From Kuafuiihalomonas sp964473255 (lineage in GTDB: Bacteria; Myxococcota; Kuafuiibacteriia; Kuafuiibacteriales; Kuafuiibacteriaceae): a stretch of 64,000 nucleotides of DNA. The notes under the pieces were generated by a model that was not told the origin of the DNA, made no database searches, and saw only the letters and a program-made list of their open reading frames with translations. Positions 1 to 9,207 of the stretch are shown in pieces (the stretch's first letter is position 1; each line of letters opens with the position of its first letter). Both the position numbers and the translations under genes were made by a program. The stretch lies in NCBI GenBank assembly GCA_964473255.1, contig CAYYOT010000002.1, forward strand, positions 62,001 through 126,000, given 5' to 3'.

Positions 1-596
1 CGCCAGCGCGGTCGCGGTCCCGGGGGCCGTGGACCTGTTCCCCTGGGGGGTGGTGGCGCAGCGCGCAACGACGAGATCGGGACATTGAAGCCAAGAGTCC
101 GGAGCCGGTCTTCGCCGGGAGATGGCGGCACCACGAATGCGTCTGCTGGCCCGAAGAGCTGGGCGAGTTCCGGTTCCGTGCACGTGGGGATGAAGGCCGG
201 CAGCACCCGAGGGTCGTAGTAGCGGAAGTTCAAATGGGTCCCATCGGGGCCCTCGACGACATTCAGCCCTTGAAGATGCTCGAAGAGCGTATCGAATCCG
301 ACGCGGCTGGCAATGAAGATCCCCCACGGTTTGGACCAGAGCTCCTTCTGAAGCCAGTCCATCGTCGGGGGCTCGACGCTCCAAAGGTGCGGGCCGATGG
401 CCCAGAAATCCTCGTCTTCCGTACTGGCGTACAACGATCGTCCGGCCGCACCCAGCTTGGCGGTGATTTCGGGGACGCGCTCCGACTGCACGGCGTCGAC
501 CGCACAGAATAGCCGCGCGGCCTTCATCAGACCCTCGAGGTCGGGCGCGCTCAGCTCGCCTTCCTGATGAGCCGGCCGGTCGACGGAAGAGGCCAT
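1..596 (-). CDS. DUF4123 T6SS adaptor (3' end outside window)
   Basis: Reading the minus strand from the ATG at 596 gives about 198 residues with no stop before the window edge, so the C-terminus is missing. The protein has the DUF4123 pattern: an AIGPHLW segment near residue 67 and FRYYDPRV near residue 125. DUF4123 proteins are chaperones or adaptors that load effectors onto VgrG or PAAR spikes. The start lies 1 bp past the TssK-like stop, so it is the next gene of the T6SS operon. The visible tail is proline-rich and ends in PRW plus a partial Arg codon. This matches the PRWK motif repeated in the second DUF4123 protein at 43585-44499. Family is fairly sure; the cargo is unknown. Confidence 0.8.
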   Translation of the reverse strand, partial: MASSVDRPAHQEGELSAPDLEGLMKAARLFCAVDAVQSERVPEITAKLGAAGRSLYASTEDEDFWAIGPHLWSVEPPTMDWLQKELWSKPWGIFIASRVGFDTLFEHLQGLNVVEGPDGTHLNFRYYDPRVLPAFIPTCTEPELAQLFGPADAFVVPPSPGEDRLRTLGFNVPISSLRAAPPPPRGTGPRPPGPRPRW

Positions 597-597
597 G

Positions 598-1638
598 TCA
601 TGCCCGCTCTCGAAGGTGATGGACGACGAGACCGATCTGTTCCGCGCAGGTGTCGATGCATCGACGCATGTCGGCTAGATCCGCGATCGGCGGAGGGACC
701 TCGGTTGCGCCCGAGCCCAAGAAGCAGCTCATCGCTCCCATCAGTGCTTCCACTTCCGAGAAATACGCCATGGGCCCGATGTCTTCGCGACCGACCCGCG
801 CGAGGAACTGCGATGCGGCCGCGGCGACGGGTGCCGCCCACGACGGTGGGCTCGTCCGTCCAGAAGACTCGCGAGACTGGGTAGGGCGTCGGCTCCTACG
901 CGCGGACTGCTCGGCGTCATAACCGGGCGGGACTCGCACGTAGGAAGAGCGAGGAGGTGTGGGTGGGGCGGCAGGCGCGGGCGCAGCGCGCGTCTCTCCG
1001 GCCAAGGAGCGTATGCAGATCTCGCGGAGTGCCAGCACGTCTTCACGGATTCGCTTCACCTCCTCGCGCAGACGGTCCGTGGCACGCATGGTCTGGCACC
1101 AGGGAAGAAACAGCTCGTCGGCCGACCAGTCCGTGCTGCTCGCGCGATTGAAGGAGGCGACCTGAAGGCCTCGTCGAGCCAGTTCTGCGCTGTGACTCTG
1201 CGGATTCAAGAATGTGACCTGGTAGCTCGGGTACTCGAAGGTTCCGGCGGTTCCACCGGCGACACTGATCTCTTCGGCGTCCTCCCGCCAACCCCCGGGC
1301 ACGACGTAGGCGTCCATCTGTCCACCCTGGGCATCCGCGATGTTGAGCTGGCCTTCCAGACCATCCTCGGGACCGACGACCAGCGGAACTCCCGCTGGAG
1401 AAATCGCCATGAGACTCCGTACCTGTACCCAAAGAACGCCGCCCCCCGCTCCGGACTCGACGTCGAAGCTCGAAAGCTCCGGCGTAGACTCGATGACGCC
1501 GTGGTTGCCGGGCAGTGGCCGAAGTGCCCAGCGCTGAACGGCTTCGATGCGCTCATCCAGGGCCTGAAAGTGCTTGGCGTCGAGGGCGAGACCGTTGGCC
1601 CAGCGAACGCGCCGAAAGGCGTGTTTGACGTCCATCAT
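598..1638 (-). CDS. tssK: TssK-like T6SS baseplate subunit, short form
   Basis: The 346-residue product starts at an ATG overlapping the ClpV stop (ATGA). The open frame runs further upstream, but that part lies inside clpV. The N-terminus (RVRWANGLALDAKHFQ, residues 10-25) matches the start of TssK, where an aromatic residue, a Gly and an HFQ triplet are typical. TssK links the baseplate wedge (TssF/TssG/TssE) to the inner-membrane complex. Usual TssK proteins are about 440 residues. Here a Pro/Ser/Arg-rich linker (about residues 220-265) joins the N-terminal part to a short, mostly helical C-terminus, so the membrane-facing head may be reduced or different. Position after clpV supports the call. 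Confidence 0.7.
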   Translation of the reverse strand: MMDVKHAFRRVRWANGLALDAKHFQALDERIEAVQRWALRPLPGNHGVIESTPELSSFDVESGAGGGVLWVQVRSLMAISPAGVPLVVGPEDGLEGQLNIADAQGGQMDAYVVPGGWREDAEEISVAGGTAGTFEYPSYQVTFLNPQSHSAELARRGLQVASFNRASSTDWSADELFLPWCQTMRATDRLREEVKRIREDVLALREICIRSLAGETRAAPAPAAPPTPPRSSYVRVPPGYDAEQSARRSRRPTQSRESSGRTSPPSWAAPVAAAASQFLARVGREDIGPMAYFSEVEALMGAMSCFLGSGATEVPPPIADLADMRRCIDTCAEQIGLVVHHLRERA

Positions 1639-4253
1639 GCTCCTTGTGCCACGTCGACGAGCACGACGCCATCGTCCGAGACGTCGAGTCGTACGTGCTT
1701 CTCGCCGGACTGACCCCGCTCGATGAGGTGCCGCGCGAGAGGCTTCTCGACATCCGAACGAATGTGGGCGAGCACCGACCGGGCGCCGAAAGTCGAGTCG
1801 TAGAACGACGCGAGATGCGACTCGATTGCCGGCGACCAGCTGATCTCGAGGCCCCGGGTCTGCTGCACGCGGCCAGCAACGCCTTTGAGCTCGCGGGCGA
1901 CCAAGCCTTCGACCGCGGCTTGCCCCAGACCATTGAAGATGACCGTATCCAGGCGGCCGAGGAACTCCTGGCGCAACTTCCCTTTCAGAGCTTCTTGATA
2001 AAGTGCCCTTCGATCCTCGGGGGTCCACTCTTCCGTAGCATTCAGGTGGGCTTCCACTTCGGCTGCGCCGGCGTTGGATGTGAAGATGATGAGTGCATTC
2101 GAGAAGTCGAAGGTCATGCCACGCCCATCGGTGAGCTTCGCTTCGTCGGTGAGCTGCAAGAGCATGAGAAGAATGTCCTCGTGCGCCTTCTCCATCTCAT
2201 CGAACAAGATGACCGAGAACGGCCGCCGGCGAATGGCTTCCGTTAGCTGACCCCCACCGTCGTACCCTACGTACCCGGGAGGGGCGCCAACGAGGCGCGT
2301 GTGGCTGGCTTTGTCTTGGTATTCCCCCATGTCGATGCGCACGAGGGCGTCTTCGCGACCGAAGAGCTCTCGAGCCAGCGTCTTCGCGAGGTGAGTCTTG
2401 CCGACGCCGGTCGGTCCCACGAACAAAAGGCTCGCCACCGGCCGGTTGGCTGGACTCACCCCAGCCCGATTGCGATGAATCGAGTCGACGATGCCGTTGA
2501 TCGCTTCGTCCTGACCGACCACCGAAGTTCTCAAAGTCTCGTCGAGTCGAAGGAGCTTTTCGCGCTCATCCTCCATCAGCCGACCCACCGGTATCCCGGT
2601 CCGTTTTTGCACGGCCTGAGCCAGCTCATCGGCCCCGATGTGCCAACTCAGAAAGGCCCCGTCGGTAGCTCGCGCCGCCATCTGCTCTTGCTTTTCCAGG
2701 AGCTGCTTCTCGATCTCATCCAGCTCGACCGTGGACTGTGCCGCGGCCGCGGTATCGCCCATTCGCCGCGAGCGGGCGAGCTTGGTTACGAGGTCGGCCC
2801 GCCGGCTCCGTAGCGAAGCCATCTCCGTGCCGACCTCGCGCTCCGACAGCCAGCGAGACCGCACCGGGCCGTATGAGCTCTGATGTGCCTCGAACTCTTG
2901 CTTGAGCTTCTCGAGCTCCGCGGTTGCCTCGCCCTGCTCAGCGATCTGGATCTTCTCTTGCAGACCGAGGCTCATTGCCTCGTCGTCGTGAAGCTCCTCG
3001 GGAAACGTCTCCATCTGGAGCTTCAAGTGTGCGGCTGCGGCTTCGACCAGATCGCGTGCCTTGTCCGGCAAGAACTGTCCCCATATGTAGCGTCGTCCCA
3101 ACTCGACGGATGCGCGCAGCGCATCATCAGTCATCTGCAGCCCGTAGTGCGCTTCGAGCCTCGGTCGGAGGGCCTGCAGCATCTCGAAGGCCAAGTCGTC
3201 CTCCGGCTCCTTGACTTCGATTTCCGTGAATCGCCGCGCGAGGGCTTTGTCGGGCTGGATCTTGATCTTGAACTCTTCGAGAGTCGTCGCTCCGATGCAC
3301 ATGATCTCCCCTCGGGCGAGGGCCGGCTTCAAAATGTTGGCCGCGTCGAGTCCGGCACCGCCGGCGCCCACGAGGGTGTGGATCTCATCGAGGAACAGGA
3401 GGATCTTCCCGGCGCTCTCCCGCACCTTCTTCAGCACGGATTCGAGTCGCTCCTCGAACTCTCCGCGGTACTTCGCCCCGGCCAGCAGCGCGGTCAGGCT
3501 CAGCTCGATGAGTCGGACGTCGCGGAGGCGATGGGGGACGTCGCCGGAGGCGATCCGGGCAGCTAGGCCCTCGACGACGGCTGTCTTCCCCGTGCCGGGC
3601 TGTCCGACGATGAGAGGATTGCTCTTCGACTTGCGGATGAGGACCGTGATCAGATCCCGAATCTCGGTGTCACGACCGGACACGGGATCGAGGACGCCGT
3701 CGCTTGCCAGCTGGGTCAGGTCACGACCGAACCGCTCCAGCGGGTCCTCCTCCACCTCGGTCGTCGAGGCCGGGGCTCCGTCGGCCGGCGCGGCAACGGG
3801 GGACGGCTCCTCCGACGCCGACCGCGTCTCTCCTTGCGGCTCCATGGCGGCGCTCACCGCATCGAGGACGCGGTCCGGGTCGTGCGCCGTCCGACGGAGG
3901 AGTTCGCGCCCCGTCGCCGAGCGAAGGTAGGCCAGAAGGAGGTCGGCGGGTGTGACCGACTCCCGACCCTGCTCGGAAACGCCGGCCGCAGCCGCCGTCC
4001 GGAGCTTGTCGAGGTCCTGTGACCAGACCGCCGGCAGGCTGGAGTTGGTCTTGGGAAGGGCGGCCAAGTAACGGTCGACCTCGGCGAGGAGCTCCGACCG
4101 CGGAAGCGTCTTGGAGATCGCGGCCAGCCCTTCGCCCCCCTGGGTCAAGATGGTGTAGGCGAGATGCTCGCCGAGAACGAGGATCTGACCCCGTCGCTCC
4201 GCCAACTCTCGCGCGCGACGTATGGCCAGGTCAGAGTTGTAGTCCAGGCTCAT
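1635..4253 (-). CDS. clpV: ClpV/TssH AAA+ unfoldase of the T6SS
   Basis: This is an 872-residue class I Clp ATPase. It has an N-terminal Clp-N-type helical domain (1-140) and a first AAA+ module with Walker A GQPGTGKT (about 217-224) and Walker B LFLDE (286-290). A coiled middle domain spans about 410-530, and a second AAA+ module has Walker A GPTGVGKT (613-620) and Walker B ILFDE. In T6SS this ATPase disassembles the contracted TssB/TssC sheath for re-use. The start at 4253 is chosen because GGAGA lies about 9 bp upstream and the upstream extension falls inside the TssG-like gene, whose stop overlaps it (ATGA). A housekeeping ClpB is unlikely because of the operon context. Confidence 0.92.
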   Translation of the reverse strand: MSLDYNSDLAIRRARELAERRGQILVLGEHLAYTILTQGGEGLAAISKTLPRSELLAEVDRYLAALPKTNSSLPAVWSQDLDKLRTAAAAGVSEQGRESVTPADLLLAYLRSATGRELLRRTAHDPDRVLDAVSAAMEPQGETRSASEEPSPVAAPADGAPASTTEVEEDPLERFGRDLTQLASDGVLDPVSGRDTEIRDLITVLIRKSKSNPLIVGQPGTGKTAVVEGLAARIASGDVPHRLRDVRLIELSLTALLAGAKYRGEFEERLESVLKKVRESAGKILLFLDEIHTLVGAGGAGLDAANILKPALARGEIMCIGATTLEEFKIKIQPDKALARRFTEIEVKEPEDDLAFEMLQALRPRLEAHYGLQMTDDALRASVELGRRYIWGQFLPDKARDLVEAAAAHLKLQMETFPEELHDDEAMSLGLQEKIQIAEQGEATAELEKLKQEFEAHQSSYGPVRSRWLSEREVGTEMASLRSRRADLVTKLARSRRMGDTAAAAQSTVELDEIEKQLLEKQEQMAARATDGAFLSWHIGADELAQAVQKRTGIPVGRLMEDEREKLLRLDETLRTSVVGQDEAINGIVDSIHRNRAGVSPANRPVASLLFVGPTGVGKTHLAKTLARELFGREDALVRIDMGEYQDKASHTRLVGAPPGYVGYDGGGQLTEAIRRRPFSVILFDEMEKAHEDILLMLLQLTDEAKLTDGRGMTFDFSNALIIFTSNAGAAEVEAHLNATEEWTPEDRRALYQEALKGKLRQEFLGRLDTVIFNGLGQAAVEGLVARELKGVAGRVQQTRGLEISWSPAIESHLASFYDSTFGARSVLAHIRSDVEKPLARHLIERGQSGEKHVRLDVSDDGVVLVDVAQGA

Positions 4254-5122
4254 GGGTTGTTGTCTCCTTCCACCGATGAAATGAAACCCTCGCCGAGCGG
4301 ACTCGAGCCCAGTACGACCTGAGGAAGCCGTACCCACTGGAGTCGAATCGCTATCTCGGCGGGCAAGACCATGTCGGCCAACGTCTCGAGGAACCCGCCG
4401 ATGCGTTCGTGGTTTGCGTAGAATGCTTCGTCGGCCGGCAGGTGGACTACGAGTCCGGCGCCAGCGACGGGGGCGAGACGGCCCAGCGTTGCTCCGCGAC
4501 CCAAGAGATTATGGCCTTCCCCCAAACGCGTGGGGTCCCATGATCGCTCTACCGCCGTCAGCCGGACCGAAGCTCCCGGGAGCGTCTGCACGGCCAGCTC
4601 CGCGAATAGCGCGACGGAGTCCAGCGCGTGCCGACGCCGAAAGGCGGCCTGCAGGAGGGCCAGAGCCTCCACGTCGGAAAAAGAGCGTTCGTCGATGCCG
4701 AGCGTTCGCAGGATCGATCGGGCTTCGCCAGGCCCCGGTTCGTTGGATGCCCATGACGAAGTTTCGACGGTGGACTCCCCGGCGGCCAGGGCGAGCGCCT
4801 CCAAGGCCGTGACGACGATCGGGGCGTCCGACAGATCCTCAGGAGGGAAAGCCCAGTCCGACGGGACGCGGACTTCCAGCTGCCAAGTCTGCAGGGGCGC
4901 GTCGCGCCCGCTCATTTTCTCCGACCAGTCGTTGACGATCGACCGGACGACCGATGGCACCTCTTCGTCGGCGAAAGGGTTGTGCAGACGAACGTCGAAG
5001 TCTCGACGCGGGATTTGGAGCATCCGCTCGAGCGAGAACAGAGCCGTCGTCAGGTCGTGACGGAAGGTCCGACGCTTGGTTCGAAGGTCGAGCTGACGGG
5101 CGCTTTCACTCCAGTTCGACAT
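4250..5122 (-). CDS. tssG: TssG-like baseplate protein
   Basis: The product is 290 residues from the ATG at 5122. It overlaps the upstream TssF-like gene by 17 bp and the downstream clpV by ATGA. The N-terminus has a FSLERML segment, reminiscent of the TssG motif with a Leu-Leu-Glu-Arg core. The C-terminal half has a LGRGATLGR stretch, a hydrophobic run ending in Leu-Pro, and a LGSSPLGEG segment, which recall the C-terminal repeat of TssG. TssG pairs with two TssF copies to form the baseplate wedge. Sequence similarity is weak to the eye, and the order tssF-tssG-clpV carries much of the weight. Confidence 0.65.
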   Translation of the reverse strand: MSNWSESARQLDLRTKRRTFRHDLTTALFSLERMLQIPRRDFDVRLHNPFADEEVPSVVRSIVNDWSEKMSGRDAPLQTWQLEVRVPSDWAFPPEDLSDAPIVVTALEALALAAGESTVETSSWASNEPGPGEARSILRTLGIDERSFSDVEALALLQAAFRRRHALDSVALFAELAVQTLPGASVRLTAVERSWDPTRLGEGHNLLGRGATLGRLAPVAGAGLVVHLPADEAFYANHERIGGFLETLADMVLPAEIAIRLQWVRLPQVVLGSSPLGEGFISSVEGDNNP

Positions 5123-6782
5123 GGATCCCCAGATGGGGCGATGCCCGCTCGAATAGAAACTGCTCGATACGCTTCGCCAGGATGGTTCGGTCCGCCAGGA
5201 ACTCCTCGGGATGCTTGAGCTGGCACCGAACCCGAAGAATGCTCTGCAGGCTGCCTTCGGCATTTCGGCCGAGCGCGGCCTGGATCTTCACGTCTTGGAC
5301 GCCCGGAAAAGCGCCGATGACCAGCGTCCGGATGTCGCTGGCGGTCACTGCTCGGCCGTGGCCCACCAGCGTAGACTGCAGCCAGTGCGTTCCGTCGAAC
5401 GAGCCGAGCTGTCGGTTCGTCCGACCTTCCCGGGTGGAACCCGAAAGCCGGTCGACCGGTGTCTCTCGAAAGGCGGGTGCGACGCTGGCCACCTGGATGT
5501 CGGCGGAAGGCTGCTCTTGGAACGCCACGACTTCGGAGGCGTTGGCGCCCTCGGTGCCCTGGTTCGGAAACACCGTACAGAAGATCCGTACCGGCTCGTC
5601 CAGCGCACCTTCCGCCTGAGCGATGTCGTCGTAGCAGAGGATCAAGACGTCTCCGCTGATGATGTAGCCACGTGAGCGCCCGGGACCCCGGCTTGCGCCG
5701 GTGAGCTGAGCCGCTTCGGTGAAATGGACGAACTCGGCCGCGGCGCGGCCACCGATGCGCTGCAGGGCGTCGGGGTCCAGAGCGCGGGCGACGCTCAGCG
5801 TGCGAATCAAGCCCGGAATGCGGATGGCCAGCCCGTCCTCTGCCGGTGTGATCTGGAAGTCGAGCTCACGAGCGGCTTCCACGATGCCGACGTTGCAAGC
5901 CAGACTTCCGAGGCTGGCCGTCTCTCGCGCGACGCCGAACAAGGGGATGCGCATCCAGGTCTCGTAGGTCGTCGATGCCGAAGGTTTGCTCCCACCCTTC
6001 TCCAACGCCTCCAGCAGACCGGAAGGCAGCTCGACGTCATTTTCGAAGTAGACTTCGGGCAGCGTCCAGACCGACGAGACCCATCCTGGCGTGCCCGAAT
6101 AGCTGACCGATTCGAGGAGCGGGCCGCGGTGTTCGTCGGCGGGATTCGAACTCGCAGTCTCCACGTGCTCGACCGGTGTCCAGCGGTCCCGGGTACGGGT
6201 CGACCAAGGGCTCGCGAGCATCGCGGCCAGAACCGACGCGGGGGCGCGTAAATGGAAGGTCGGGCGCAAGGGGCCGCCGGGGTTGGGAGAGGTCAGCCGA
6301 AGGTAGATGGTCGGGTGTGGATGATTATCGAGACCGTACCGCGTCGGCGGACCGACGTCCTCGAGGTCGGGGACGCCGGGCGCGCAGACGCCAACCGAAC
6401 GCGAATGAACGAGGAGGGCGGAAATGGCCAGACCGGGTTCGACTTCGACGGTCTCGGCCAGGCGAAGCTCGTTGAAGCAGCCTTTTGCAGTGAGCATCTC
6501 CCCCGCAGCGACCTGGTGGCGCTTCACGGAGCCGACCGAGAAGGAAACTACACCCGTCGGAACCTCCAGCGATGGTACCGACCCCGCGGAGAGCCACTCC
6601 AAGAGCTTACCGAGAGTCTCCCCCAATCGCTGGTTGTGCTCGGCGTGAAGGCCCGCGACCAGGCCGGCGAACCAATCGGTGATGTCGGTGGATACCGGTG
6701 CGACCTCTCGACGGGTGGCTTCATCGGCTAAGCGAGCCGTGATGTACCGCTTGACCTCGTGTTTCGTCCACGCGTTGAGCAT
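5106..6782 (-). CDS. tssF: TssF-like baseplate protein
   Basis: This 558-residue protein starts 7 bp after the vgrG stop. The N-terminal helical segment (a K-E-rich start, then a DWFAGLVAGLHAE stretch, then leucine-rich helices leading into a Pro-containing SVPSLEVP segment) resembles the TssF N-terminus, which precedes the gp6/J-like beta-rich domains. The C-terminal 120 residues have a TASDIRTLVIGAFPGVQDVKI segment, as in baseplate J and TssF folds, where a short helix precedes a beta-alpha-beta unit. In T6SS, TssF and TssG form the wedge surrounding VgrG. The family assignment rests on these patterns and on gene order. Confidence 0.68.
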   Translation of the reverse strand: MLNAWTKHEVKRYITARLADEATRREVAPVSTDITDWFAGLVAGLHAEHNQRLGETLGKLLEWLSAGSVPSLEVPTGVVSFSVGSVKRHQVAAGEMLTAKGCFNELRLAETVEVEPGLAISALLVHSRSVGVCAPGVPDLEDVGPPTRYGLDNHPHPTIYLRLTSPNPGGPLRPTFHLRAPASVLAAMLASPWSTRTRDRWTPVEHVETASSNPADEHRGPLLESVSYSGTPGWVSSVWTLPEVYFENDVELPSGLLEALEKGGSKPSASTTYETWMRIPLFGVARETASLGSLACNVGIVEAARELDFQITPAEDGLAIRIPGLIRTLSVARALDPDALQRIGGRAAAEFVHFTEAAQLTGASRGPGRSRGYIISGDVLILCYDDIAQAEGALDEPVRIFCTVFPNQGTEGANASEVVAFQEQPSADIQVASVAPAFRETPVDRLSGSTREGRTNRQLGSFDGTHWLQSTLVGHGRAVTASDIRTLVIGAFPGVQDVKIQAALGRNAEGSLQSILRVRCQLKHPEEFLADRTILAKRIEQFLFERASPHLGIHVELE

Positions 6783-6789
6783 GACAGTC

Positions 6790-8604
6790 CTAGTTGATCA
6801 TCACGAGCGCGCCCTGGATGGTCAGCTTACCGCCGGCCTTGACGTCGGCCATCGACCCGCCCTCGACTTTGAGAGAGGCCGATCCCTTGACCTCGGTGTT
6901 CAGGCCTTCGAGCGACGCTGCGCTGCCGCCTTTCATCTTGAGGTCGGACCCCGCCTCCATCTCGACTTCGGCGTCCGATGCAACCTTGAGACCGCCGACC
7001 TGCAGCTCGGCGCCGTCGCTGGCCTCGAGGTTGAAGTTCTTGCACTTGAGCGCGATATCGCCGTCTTCGGCTTCGACCATGACGCTCCCGCCGACCGCTT
7101 TCATGACGATGTCGGATTCGGCTTCGACATTGATGGTGGGGTCGCCGTCGTTCGACATGCTGACGACGCACTTCTGGTCCGTAGTCTGCAGCTCGATCGT
7201 TTCCTTACCTTCTTCGTCGACGATCTTGATCTGGGAACCTCCCCGCGTGCGGATGATCTTCACGTGGTTGTCGGGGTGGTCGATGTCGTCGGGAGGCTTT
7301 TCGCGACCGTTCCAAGTGCTCCCCAAAACAATGCCCTGTTCGGGGTCACCGTCCAAGAATCCGACGATCACCTCATCGCCGATCTCGGGGAGGAAGTATG
7401 CGCCGCGAGATGGCCCTGCATAGAGGGTCGCGACGCGGAGCCAGTCCGAGGTTTCGCCCCACCGGAACTCGACCTGGACGCGGCCGGCGAGGTCCGGATT
7501 GTTGTTGTCCGTGACCTTCGCGGTCGTGCAGCCGGGAAATCTCCGACGGGGTACGGGAGCGAGCAGGTCGAACTGGTCGGCGGCGACCACGGCAAAGCTG
7601 GTTCGGTACACGCTCCCGTCGAAGACATGGGTGCTCTCGACCACGCCGAGAGTCTCGGCTCCCGAGCCGAGGTCGATGGACACCGTCTTTCCCGGGCGGA
7701 TCTTGGGCACCGTAGTGACGCCTTCACCGCGGACCAGCCAGCGGTGGGAACGGCGGCTCTCTCGCTTTAGGTGGTCCGTCTTCTTCTTGGACGAGACAGT
7801 CCGGGCGTTGTGGTCCAGCCGCAGGGGCTGGGCGAAGACGCTGTCGCTCCTCTCGGCCGCCAGATCGAAGTCTGCCGAGTAGCCGTCGGGCGAGATCTTG
7901 TCTTTTTGGGGATCCAGCTGCGTCGTCGCGTTCTGAGCAACATCGTGAAAGTGACCGGCGAAGGCCAGCGGGCGTGTCGCCGAACGGACCGTGAACTCGA
8001 TCAGCGACCCCTTCGTCGAGTAGTCGAGCGCGATCGTGTCCGATGAATCGAAGGCGTCGATGACCCGCAGCGTTTTCTCGCACGCGTTCAGCACGCACTC
8101 GTTCTCATCGAGGATCCGAAGCATGAACTCGTAGTCGTTCTCCTCGACTTGATGTGCGGTCAGCGAAACCGTGCTTTGGGATCCTTGGGTCTCGAACTGC
8201 ACGTCTACGCTCTGCGCAGAACAGATTTCGCTGACGATGTCGCCCGCCGTCATGTTGCGGAAGGTTCGTACCCCGGATGCATCGGCGAGTGCGATGGATG
8301 CCCCGGCGCCGACCACCCTCGCGGAGTGCACCCCGCCGCGGGCGTACGTCCGATCGACCTGAATGACGTACCCCTCGAAGAGAGGGATGTCGGCATCAGC
8401 GGCATTGTTGATGATGCGGATCTCCTTCCCGAGAAGAAGATCCGCATCGACCTGTAGGCCTTGAATGTCGCGGAGCTCCATGTCCAGATGGCTGTGCTCC
8501 ATGAGGGCGTGCCGTACGCGGAACGAGATTATGCGCAATCCAGCTTGCTCTTCGCCATCGAGTTCGACGTAGAACTTACTGGCGCGCAAAAAGTCCGTAC
8601 TCAT
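6790..8604 (-). CDS. vgrG: VgrG/TssI spike protein
   Basis: This 604-residue protein has the gp27-like N-terminal ring (residues 1-370). It is followed by the gp5 OB-fold signature (ARV-type strand, NPDLAGRVQVEF, and GDEVIVGFLDGDPEQ at about 440-455), and then a long repetitive beta region (480-604). That region is rich in alternating Val/Glu/Lys/Gly, typical of a trimeric beta-helix needle. It ends shortly after the needle with no extra effector domain, so cargo is probably carried by adaptors or PAAR proteins. The needle tip would accept a PAAR protein such as the one at 46972-48237. It lies between the Hcp-like and TssF-like genes. Confidence 0.93.
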   Translation of the reverse strand: MSTDFLRASKFYVELDGEEQAGLRIISFRVRHALMEHSHLDMELRDIQGLQVDADLLLGKEIRIINNAADADIPLFEGYVIQVDRTYARGGVHSARVVGAGASIALADASGVRTFRNMTAGDIVSEICSAQSVDVQFETQGSQSTVSLTAHQVEENDYEFMLRILDENECVLNACEKTLRVIDAFDSSDTIALDYSTKGSLIEFTVRSATRPLAFAGHFHDVAQNATTQLDPQKDKISPDGYSADFDLAAERSDSVFAQPLRLDHNARTVSSKKKTDHLKRESRRSHRWLVRGEGVTTVPKIRPGKTVSIDLGSGAETLGVVESTHVFDGSVYRTSFAVVAADQFDLLAPVPRRRFPGCTTAKVTDNNNPDLAGRVQVEFRWGETSDWLRVATLYAGPSRGAYFLPEIGDEVIVGFLDGDPEQGIVLGSTWNGREKPPDDIDHPDNHVKIIRTRGGSQIKIVDEEGKETIELQTTDQKCVVSMSNDGDPTINVEAESDIVMKAVGGSVMVEAEDGDIALKCKNFNLEASDGAELQVGGLKVASDAEVEMEAGSDLKMKGGSAASLEGLNTEVKGSASLKVEGGSMADVKAGGKLTIQGALVMIN

Positions 8605-8659
8605 CGGGCTTCACCACCGAATGGAGCTCACCGCGACACGCGATGAGACGCTCCGAGAC

Positions 8660-9127
8660 TCAGCTGACCTCGGCCTTGTGGCGATCGGCCTCCGGTACGT
8701 TGATCCACCGGATGTGAATCAGCTGATTGAAGGCTTCACCCGAGATCTCGGGACCGGCCATCGCTGCTGGAACTTGACTGCCCTGCATGGGAGTGAGCTC
8801 GTCGAAATTCGTGATCCATGCCCAGTCGAACTGGTAGGTCGCAACCGTGGTCTCGTCTCGGCCCTCGCTGAAGGTCACGATGAGCTTGCCTTGGGCATCT
8901 GCCTTCGGCTCGACGGCATTCTCAAAAAGAGTCTTCCTGTCCCCCGCCTTGATGGCGATGGTCTTCCCGTCGCCGGCGTGGTCGGACCGGAACCACGCAT
9001 CACAGTAAAGGTTCGACCGGCTCTGCCCGGGAAGCGCACCGCCCCCGACCGCCGTGTCCACGCTAATCTTCGCAAAGACGAACGGGATTTCCGCCCCGTT
9101 CCAGGTCACCATTCCTTGCCCAGCCAT
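8660..9127 (-). CDS. hcp: Hcp/TssD-like tube protein
   Basis: The 155-residue protein is predicted beta-rich and cytosolic, with no signal peptide. It has the length of Hcp (about 160-170 residues), and its place between the sheath gene and vgrG is the usual place of the tube subunit. Sequence identity to classical Hcp is low by eye, so the family call is largely contextual. Hexameric rings of such proteins stack into the inner tube that is fired through the sheath. An 80-bp spacer separates it from tssC and contains a 10-bp stem-loop, described separately. A different small structural protein of a contractile tail cannot be excluded. Confidence 0.62.
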   Translation of the reverse strand: MAGQGMVTWNGAEIPFVFAKISVDTAVGGGALPGQSRSNLYCDAWFRSDHAGDGKTIAIKAGDRKTLFENAVEPKADAQGKLIVTFSEGRDETTVATYQFDWAWITNFDELTPMQGSQVPAAMAGPEISGEAFNQLIHIRWINVPEADRHKAEVS

Positions 9128-9171
9128 CTCTTCTCCTCGAGTCCCCGGAAAGGGGAATTCTTGCTATCAGG

Positions 9172-9194
9172 GGCCCCCTCCGAAGGAGGAGGCC
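9172..9194 (-). promoter_or_regulatory. Stem-loop between the TssC-like and Hcp-like genes
   Basis: On the transcribed strand a 10-bp stem (one G-U pair) with a 3-nt UUC loop lies 45 bp before the hcp start and 14 bp after the tssC-like stop. No U-run follows it, so it does not look like a classical terminator. It may be an mRNA-stability or processing hairpin that allows extra tube protein relative to the sheath. This role is inferred. Confidence 0.45.
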
Positions 9195-9207
9195 GGTTCA
9201 TTCGTCC

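Noticed and set aside
1639..2028. N-terminal extension of the TssK-like open frame
   Set aside because: It lies inside clpV, and the TssK-like motif starts just after the ATGA overlap.
2883..3566. Long plus-strand open frames opposite clpV
   Set aside because: They are antisense shadows produced by high GC content and codon bias, with no start signals or domains.
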